From an uncultured Verrucomicrobiota bacterium (GTDB lineage: Bacteria > Verrucomicrobiota > Verrucomicrobiia > Opitutales > LL51): 5,225 nucleotides of DNA. The stretch spans positions 1 through 5,225 of the forward strand of contig CAMWJR010000061.1 of NCBI GenBank assembly GCA_947174645.1, given 5' to 3'. The position numbers and the translations under genes were made by a program. The notes beneath the pieces are model-generated. The model made no database searches, was not told where the DNA came from, and saw only the letters and a list, made by a program, of their open reading frames with translations. Below, in pieces: positions 1-4,282 of this stretch. Numbering within the stretch: position 1 is the stretch's first letter; each line of letters starts with the position of its first letter.

Positions 1-148
1 GTATTACCTTTGCCATTCAATGTAGTTTGATGGATTTTTACGGAGTCAACTCATCTCCGGCGTGTGACGTGCATTACGGTTCTCAGTCGAAACAAAGGCA
101 CCCAAAGATGGCCTCTGAGGGAAGGGATGCTGGGGTGTTGTCAAAAAT

Positions 149-1432
149 TTATTGGGTAAAACGCGTGGCAGCTGTGTGCTTATGCGTCTTTCTCAAGAAC
201 TTACTTCCGGTAATCTTTGTCTGGGCCTTTTCGAGTGCGGCTTTGCAACGAGGAAGTGTCTTATCGATTTCCTTAAGTAGTCTTGCGGTATTTGAAACTT
301 GTTGAGATCCTCCAAGGGTTATAGGTTCCCAAAAATCATCTTCAATTATGGGTCTCATATCAAAAACGTTAATTACATCAGCGTCGATCCTCGCTTGATA
401 AAGCATATTTAGCCGTCTGTTTGCTTCGGCTTGAATCTCTACAAAACTGTTTTGTAACTGTTTGAATATCACATCCTGTACGAGCCCATTTTCCATATAT
501 TGCTTCAATCTCTTTTCAATGAGGACGATTTCGCGATTAATATCCTCTAGCGTTTTATGGTTTAATGTTTTGGATAAATTTGTATTAAAAATTACGACAG
601 TATTTGTTTCATAGGGAAAATTGTTAGGCATTGGGAAATCATAGAAAAGGAACCCATCTTTTGGGGTGAAGTCCGATTGTTTTTTATCGATATACCGAAG
701 ACATTTTTGAAATTCTTCGGGTGTTTTTACGAGAACGACGGAATAGCTTCCTTTCCCTTTTAGATTTCCTGAAATACTTTTAGGTATTGCGAAATAACCT
801 TCGAATGTACGTTTTGACGCTTCGCTGCAGATTGCGCAAACTTTCTCGAAAATTGTTTCTTTGATTGCGCGAGGTGTCTGAAGGTTGTTGGCGATTTTGC
901 TCAATCGTTCCATTGCCCATTTATTTCTCTTTTGCAGATGGGCAGGGTTGATAGAATCCATGTAAGCAAAGACCGATTTGAGCGTGTTTTGGTTTTGCAA
1001 TATCTCCGTGACAGCGTGCTCGCGTAGCGATTCTTTGAGTTCTTTCGGCGTTTTCCAATGGCTATAAATCCTCTCCAGCTGCTTGAGTGTGTCCAGATCC
1101 TTAGGTGTCAAGCAATGGAAATCGATGGAGTCAATGAGCTGTAAAACCGTGTTCAACAGGGCCGGATTTTGTTTGAGCAACTTCGCGACAACCCAGCGAT
1201 CCTTAAACGCAAAGGCCACGGGTGACGAGACGCCTTCTAGCGGATCTAGGCTCACAAGCACTTTTTTCGAACTCCAAAAGCCCTCAGACATAGGAAGTGT
1301 CGTTACAACAAATGTATAGCCTCCCGCCTGGATCATTTCGGACGTGGTTCTCCAGCGTGTGACCGCCTTTTGAACTTCCGCATATTTGTTGCCAAACTGT
1401 TCGTATAAACCATTAAGATCGATATCAAACAT
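149..1432 (-). CDS. Hypothetical protein with an internal duplicated helical module
   Basis: I do not recognise this 427-residue protein. It starts at ATG and ends at TAA. There is no signal peptide or membrane segment, so it should be soluble. Residues 1-80 are mixed, with a beta-looking stretch (YTFVVTTL at 39-46, then KKVLVSLDP at 56-64). Residues 86-140 and 144-198 align to each other without gaps: 15 of 55 positions are identical, including the shared V, DSI, TP and KE positions, so this is an ancient tandem duplication of a helical unit. Residues 225-285 look alpha/beta, residues 293-345 are charged and strongly helical, perhaps coiled coil, and the last 20 residues are basic. The start is 55 bp after the stop of the gene at 1488-2216, with no convincing promoter or Shine-Dalgarno in between, so it may be read from that gene's promoter. 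A secreted or regulatory protein are both possible; the gene is sure, the function is not. Confidence 0.85.
   Translation of the reverse strand: MFDIDLNGLYEQFGNKYAEVQKAVTRWRTTSEMIQAGGYTFVVTTLPMSEGFWSSKKVLVSLDPLEGVSSPVAFAFKDRWVVAKLLKQNPALLNTVLQLIDSIDFHCLTPKDLDTLKQLERIYSHWKTPKELKESLREHAVTEILQNQNTLKSVFAYMDSINPAHLQKRNKWAMERLSKIANNLQTPRAIKETIFEKVCAICSEASKRTFEGYFAIPKSISGNLKGKGSYSVVLVKTPEEFQKCLRYIDKKQSDFTPKDGFLFYDFPMPNNFPYETNTVVIFNTNLSKTLNHKTLEDINREIVLIEKRLKQYMENGLVQDVIFKQLQNSFVEIQAEANRRLNMLYQARIDADVINVFDMRPIIEDDFWEPITLGGSQQVSNTARLLKEIDKTLPRCKAALEKAQTKITGSKFLRKTHKHTAATRFTQ
839..1177 (-). repeat. Internal duplication coding for two copies of a 55-residue module
   Basis: Two consecutive segments of the protein encoded at 149-1432, residues 86-140 and 144-198 (register 58 residues), align gap-free. 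Shared residues include QN near the start, DSI near position 17, L and I in the third helix and a TP..(L/I)KE block near the end. The DNA has diverged, so the duplication is old. It resembles degenerate helical-hairpin repeats, but I cannot assign a named repeat family. Confidence 0.55.
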
Positions 1433-1440
1433 AATTTAAT

Positions 1441-1454
1441 TTGTTAATTGTTAA
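1441..1454. repeat. Perfect 7-bp tandem repeat (ttgttaa x2) before the 149-1432 gene
   Basis: On the plus strand ttgttaa occurs twice back to back; read on the coding strand this is TTAACAA TTAACAA, beginning 22 bases upstream of the ATG of the 427-residue protein. It sits where a ribosome binding site or operator would be, and no purine-rich Shine-Dalgarno is visible there. It may be a binding site or just AT-rich sequence. Confidence 0.3.
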
Positions 1455-1487
1455 GGTGTGAATTTTGTTTCAGGTAGATTGGTATTC

Positions 1488-2216
1488 CTATTGAACGATA
1501 GAAAAACCACGGGAACGACGTGATGTTGGGGTATATGCAGGTTTTGAGGAACGTATCGGTTGGTGTGTCTTTTTTTCTAGGTTAATCCTTGGGGATCTGC
1601 CGATATAGAGGACGTCGTCGGCGATACGAATCATCTGGGGCGACTTGCATAGCCTCCTCAAGTACCTAACGATTTTGAGGACAACGTTTTCTCGCCCGTA
1701 ATGGCTTGCTACTGCCAAAAGTTCCTGAAAGCGCCCGACTACAAGGTTACCGTTGGAGAGACCATTGTCGCTGATGAGATTGTTCAATGTCTGGTAAGTG
1801 TAACCTGCGCGCAGTGTCTCAGCGAAAGGACCACCTTGCTGACCAATCTCTAGGATATGATCAATGGCTAAAAGAAGGTCAAAAAGTTCTTTGGAGATCG
1901 CCCGAATTTTATGACAACGTACAAAAGCGTCTTTCAGATTACCGGCAACAGAGTCTGTCCACTGGTCAAGTATTCCAAGAATTACGGGTATTTGGTGTGG
2001 ATATTGATTGCAGCGGTTGAGTAACGCTCTAACGATGCGGTTCTTTTTAGAATCCGCTCTAAAGCGCTTAAAAAGCGGAGCAGAAAGTTTGACGAGTTCC
2101 AGTTTCGAAGATTCGATTTGTGCAATTTTTTGTATGGAATCACTGCTTTTTGCCACAGCAGGGGCGACTTGTGGTGCATGATTTTCGTAGTTTGAGAAAG
2201 TTGTATCCAAATCCAT
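1488..2216 (-). CDS. Hypothetical protein, paralogue of the 2436-3284 product
   Basis: This 242-residue protein belongs to no family I recognise. Residues 1-35 are low-complexity and Ala/Ser/Pro-rich; residues 40-205 are predominantly helical; residues 206-242 form a basic, probably disordered tail rich in Arg, Lys, Ser and Pro. The core is homologous to the next gene upstream: from F98 to I148 it aligns gap-free to residues 179-229 of that protein, with 16 of 51 residues identical, including F-x-R-C, LL-x-ID and YQ-x-L. Helix residues ILDQW (82-86) match ILNDW there. There is no signal peptide and no membrane segment. It starts ATG-GAT, 9 bases after a putative -10 box, with no Shine-Dalgarno. 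The start is supported by the same arrangement in the paralogue. The C-terminal tail is absent from the paralogue, so the two have diverged at both ends. A secreted, host-directed role is conceivable but unproven. Confidence 0.85.
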   Translation of the reverse strand: MDLDTTFSNYENHAPQVAPAVAKSSDSIQKIAQIESSKLELVKLSAPLFKRFRADSKKNRIVRALLNRCNQYPHQIPVILGILDQWTDSVAGNLKDAFVRCHKIRAISKELFDLLLAIDHILEIGQQGGPFAETLRAGYTYQTLNNLISDNGLSNGNLVVGRFQELLAVASHYGRENVVLKIVRYLRRLCKSPQMIRIADDVLYIGRSPRINLEKKTHQPIRSSKPAYTPTSRRSRGFSIVQ

Positions 2217-2224
2217 GATATCGC

Positions 2225-2255
2225 TATTTTAGTAAATAAAAAATAAATTTAAAGA
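2225..2255 (-). promoter_or_regulatory. Conserved 31-bp upstream block, putative promoter of the 1488-2216 gene
   Basis: Read on the minus strand, the block contains TTTAAA (2248-2253) as a -35-like box, a 16-base T-rich spacer and TAAAAT (2226-2231) as a -10-like box, 9 bases before the ATG. It is identical in 30 of 31 bases to 3292-3322 in front of the paralogous gene. A start point about 7 bases after the -10 box would leave only a few leader bases. The boxes are seen in sequence; promoter activity is inferred. Confidence 0.55.
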
Positions 2256-2270
2256 GTTTTTAAAATTCTC
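2254..2270. promoter_or_regulatory. Imperfect AT-rich palindrome just upstream of the -35 box
   Basis: The 17-base sequence gagtttttaaaattctc has GAG/CTC ends around a TTT-n-AAA centre, with 6 of 8 half-site bases symmetrical. It abuts the putative -35 box of the 1488-2216 gene, as an operator might. The paralogous promoter lacks it, and AT-rich DNA produces such patterns by chance. Confidence 0.2.
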
Positions 2271-2307
2271 ATGCAAATTTTTAAAATAGCAAAACGCAGA
2301 TGTTCTT

Positions 2308-2344
2308 CCGAAAACAATACACGCGCCAGGAGGCGCGCGAGTGT
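2308..2344 (-). terminator. Probable intrinsic terminator of the 2436-3284 gene
   Basis: Positions 2322-2327 (cgcgcc) pair with 2332-2337 (ggcgcg) around a 4-base loop, and 2319-2321 (aca) pairs with 2342-2344 (tgt) after a 4-base bulge, giving nine base pairs, mostly G-C. On the minus strand the hairpin is followed by ATTGTTTT, an imperfect U-tract. It lies about 90 bases after the stop codon and before the promoter of the next gene, which fits separate transcription of the two paralogues. The bulge and short U-tract make it only moderately convincing. Confidence 0.4.
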
Positions 2345-2435
2345 CAGTCCTTTGGTATTCAAATGATCAATTAGGTGTCCGATAGCGATGTATCGTCGAA
2401 ATATCCTGCGAATTTCGAACAGGGTTAACTGAACG

Positions 2436-3284
2436 TTATGCGTCGTTACCCATCTTTAGAATACAACTAACCAAATTCTTCATCTGTTGGGAACGAAAAT
2501 CTTCCCAGAGATCAAGTACGCTGTCCAGAAAGTCTTCAGGGTTGATCCCATTTGTTTGTGTGAGGATTTCGAACCAGCTGGGGAGTCGTGATCGAGTAAC
2601 GATCGTATCGAGGTCCTGATAAGCTTGAGTTCTCCGAAGTACTCTAAGCCCATTTCTGCTGGATTGAGCCACATACAGCAGCATGTCGATTGAGAGAAGG
2701 AAGTTTTTAAGGTCCTGTGTAAGTGTCCGCGACCGGCGGCATCGGATGAATTCATCGCGCAATGCAGTTATAAGAGATCTACTAACCCAGTCATTCAGGA
2801 TATCATGAATAACATAGGCCCTCCAAGAATTGGGTTCGTAAAGTGCAAAAATTTTCTCCAATGTAGGGATTTTATTGCTTGATACCTTTGATAATAATTC
2901 CTCTCTGTATGCGGCCAGTCGGGAATCTAGATGGTAATCTGGGATAAAACCAAATCGTGCCTCGGCGTCGCTTGCAAACGGCTCTGCCGATGCCGATGAA
3001 TATTCATCCTCATACGGTATTCCCGTAGGTGTTTCACGAGCCTGAGCGTATTGCGATACTATAGGTGTGCTTTGCTCTTTTACAGTATCGTGTTCTAGAA
3101 TCACGTTCGGTGGTGTATTGTCATCTGGTGTATTGTTATCAGAATTTCCAGAAAACCAATGCCATGGACGGAGCCAACGCCATGAGGGCAACCAGTTCCA
3201 GCTCGAAGCTTTCGCGGGGGCCTCGGAGATTTGCGCGTATTGCGGTTCGGGATATTCATATCCGCTATTCACTTGCATATCCAT
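2436..3284 (-). CDS. Hypothetical protein with Trp-rich, EPIYA-like N-terminus; effector-like
   Basis: I do not recognise the family of this 282-residue protein. Residues 1-110 look disordered and are built from short repeats: GYEYPEPQYAQI (8-19), with an EPIYA-like EPQYA at 13-17; a Trp-rich stretch (28-44) with WxW at 29-31, 35-37 and 41-43; DNNTP/DDNTP (49-58); a second QYAQ (78-81); and an acidic, Ser/Ala-rich segment around 91-108. Residues 118-230 are helical and homologous to the 1488-2216 product (16 of 51 identical over residues 179-229). Residues 231-282 are a further helical tail. There is no signal peptide; the Trp-rich part is too polar to be a transmembrane helix but could touch membranes. 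The gene has its own promoter-like block, a start ATG-GAT shared with the paralogue and a probable terminator. EPIYA-type tyrosine motifs are known from effectors phosphorylated in host cells, so a secreted effector is a reasonable but unproven guess. A phage or surface protein is the alternative. Confidence 0.85.
   Translation of the reverse strand: MDMQVNSGYEYPEPQYAQISEAPAKASSWNWLPSWRWLRPWHWFSGNSDNNTPDDNTPPNVILEHDTVKEQSTPIVSQYAQARETPTGIPYEDEYSSASAEPFASDAEARFGFIPDYHLDSRLAAYREELLSKVSSNKIPTLEKIFALYEPNSWRAYVIHDILNDWVSRSLITALRDEFIRCRRSRTLTQDLKNFLLSIDMLLYVAQSSRNGLRVLRRTQAYQDLDTIVTRSRLPSWFEILTQTNGINPEDFLDSVLDLWEDFRSQQMKNLVSCILKMGNDA
3112..3141 (-). repeat. 15-bp tandem duplication inside the 2436-3284 gene
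   Basis: Two adjacent 15-base units starting ggtgtattgt (3112-3126 and 3127-3141) are identical in 13 of 15 positions and keep the reading frame. They encode the pentads DNNTP and DDNTP, residues 49-58. The high DNA identity points to a fairly recent slippage-type duplication in the disordered linker that follows the Trp-rich region. Confidence 0.6.
3156..3209 (-). repeat. Degenerate 18-bp tandem repeat (x3) encoding the Trp-rich hexads
   Basis: Units begin at 3156, 3174 and 3192. The first two share ccaa-gccatg and the third keeps the two cca triplets (reverse complement TGG, Trp) six bases apart. They encode the hexad pattern S/P-W-x-W-(L/F)-x three times, residues 28-44. The constant 18-base period shows that the Trp spacing arose by in-frame tandem duplication rather than by chance. 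Confidence 0.55.
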
Positions 3285-3291
3285 GAGAGGA

Positions 3292-3322
3292 TATTTTAGT
3301 AAATAAAAAATAAAATTAAAGA
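3292..3322 (-). promoter_or_regulatory. Conserved 31-bp upstream block, putative promoter of the 2436-3284 gene
   Basis: The minus strand shows TTTAAT (3315-3320), a 16-base spacer and TAAAAT (3293-3298), with the ATG 8 bases beyond. The single difference from the block at 2225-2255 is the last base of the -35-like box. Outside the 31 bases, apart from the ATGGAT start, the upstream regions of the two genes do not align, so the block is specifically retained. Confidence 0.55.
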
Positions 3323-3372
3323 ATATTTATAATTTCATTTACTTTTAAGGGCCCAAAATCGAAAAAAAGCGA

Positions 3373-4104
3373 CTATTCGAATACGATTGTTTTGGCGAGG
3401 GAGCGTTGTTTGGCGCGTGCGACGTGGTGGATTTCGCCGTCTTGGAACCAGAGGTTACCGGTTTGGAGAAAATGGAAAGGCACATTAAATTCCTTGCATT
3501 GGAGATAAATTGATCGGACATCGTCATAACGTGTAACACGGGCGCCTTCATAGCTTTCGCCACTAACCGTAACCTGATTGACCTTTCCGGTTGCGAGATA
3601 GGGGCGGAGGTCGACGGTTTCTAAAATAGGGCCCACCATAATGCCGTGATAGGGGAGGTCGAATGATAAAAATCCTGGGAGACGACGATCTGCTGCCGCT
3701 TGATTCTCCGTTGAAACGCCGATCATGAGATGTTGAAAGTGTTCTCTATCTTCGGGAAAATTTTGGGCGATTCGCTCAGGGCGCTTGGTCATTAGGAAAA
3801 ACGCGCAGTCCTGACGTTGACGCATAATATCCCAGGCCTCTGGACGCCAAGGATCTGCGTCTTCCAAAAAGAAATCGGAGTTAAAGCACGTCATAAACGT
3901 TGTCCCTTTGGGATGTTTGAAAACTCCTTCTCGAGTCCGGGTGATTGGCAAATTAAAGACCGTTTTTGTTCGAAAAATTACCGAAGCATCGCGTCCATAA
4001 CGACGATCGAGGAAGTAAACGTAGCAATTTTTGCACCCCTCGCTCACTTTGCGGCAACCGTGCCAAGGATTCCAATAGACATCGGCATTAGGTAGCATAC
4101 GCAT
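3373..4104 (-). CDS. DUF5131 / phage Gp37-Gp68 family protein (three-Cys motif)
   Basis: The product carries the hallmarks of the DUF5131 family (Pfam Gp37_Gp68). Numbering from the ATG at 4104, these are YWNPWHGC near the N-terminus, the invariant C-x6-C-x2-C motif (C17, C24, C27, then Y), FLMTKRPERI (103-112), GVSTEN (129-134), SGESYEGAR (181-189) and a final PFHFLQTG in place of the usual FFKQWG-type ending. The three cysteines resemble a metal or iron-sulphur site of radical-SAM type, but the family's activity is not established. Members occur in phages and, in some genomes, beside the partner TcmP; no such partner is visible here. The open frame extends to a TTG at 4116; I prefer the ATG at 4104 (another ATG is at 4098), and no strong Shine-Dalgarno decides. 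Length (243 residues) is normal for the family. It lies about 50 bp beyond the tRNA-Gly gene, in the same direction, and may be read through from it. No clear terminator follows, although a T7 run is present near 3362. Confidence 0.85.
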   Translation of the reverse strand: MRMLPNADVYWNPWHGCRKVSEGCKNCYVYFLDRRYGRDASVIFRTKTVFNLPITRTREGVFKHPKGTTFMTCFNSDFFLEDADPWRPEAWDIMRQRQDCAFFLMTKRPERIAQNFPEDREHFQHLMIGVSTENQAAADRRLPGFLSFDLPYHGIMVGPILETVDLRPYLATGKVNQVTVSGESYEGARVTRYDDVRSIYLQCKEFNVPFHFLQTGNLWFQDGEIHHVARAKQRSLAKTIVFE

Positions 4105-4152
4105 CACTCTAGGCAACCGTCAACCGGTGAAAAGTAAAATCAGTACCTCGGG

Positions 4153-4223
4153 TGCGGGCAGACGGAATCGAACCGACGACACTAGCTTGGAAGGCTAAAG
4201 TTTTACCGCTAAACTATACCCGC
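4153..4223 (-). tRNA. tRNA-Gly, anticodon TCC
   Basis: The 71-base cloverleaf reads from 4223 to 4153: acceptor GCGGGTA/TGCCCGC with one T-G pair, D arm GTTT-AGCGGTA-AAAC, anticodon loop CTTCCAA with anticodon TCC (reads GGA/GGG glycine codons), a 4-base variable loop, T arm with loop TTCGATT, discriminator A. The T stem GTCGG/CCGTC has a T-T mismatch at its second pair. No CCA is encoded: the bases after the discriminator are CCC, so the end must be added by nucleotidyltransferase. It lies between pntB and the DUF5131 gene. Confidence 0.95.
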
Positions 4224-4230
4224 AGCGCCG

Positions 4231-4262
4231 TTTAACGATCGCGATTGGGAGTTTGTCGTCAA
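4231..4262 (-). promoter_or_regulatory. Weak candidate promoter for tRNA-Gly
   Basis: The minus strand has TTGACG (4257-4262) as a good -35-like box and TCGTTA (4233-4238) 18 bases later as a poor -10, followed by a GC-rich stretch up to the tRNA 5' end, as is usual for stable RNA promoters. The tRNA starts about 10 bases after the -10. The gene could equally be read from pntB transcription, since no terminator separates them. Confidence 0.3.
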
Positions 4263-4282
4263 GCCTTTTCATTGTCTGCAGC

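Noticed and set aside
1..30. Possible 3' end of a plus-strand gene (stop at 28-30)
   Set aside because: Only nine codons are visible and nothing identifies them.
27..305. Plus-strand open frame of 92 codons at the left edge
   Set aside because: It starts at TTG, overlaps the end of the well-supported minus-strand gene by about 150 bases, and its product has no recognisable feature.
2480..2755. A second minus-strand frame inside the 2436-3284 gene, considered as a sign of a frameshift
   Set aside because: The main frame is continuous, and its homology to the paralogue covers the same region, so no frameshift is needed.
3360..3385. Terminator after the DUF5131 gene (T7 run and the palindrome tattcgaata)
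   Set aside because: The palindrome has no room for a loop and the only hairpin next to the T run has a 3-bp stem.
1..4100. Direct repeat of the tRNA 3' end as an attachment site
   Set aside because: I searched by eye for the T-arm and acceptor sequence to the left and found no second copy in this window.
4091..4127. TTGACG-like -35 with TATGCT -10 before the DUF5131 gene
   Set aside because: The -10 would overlap the start codons, so the transcript would lack the beginning of the gene.
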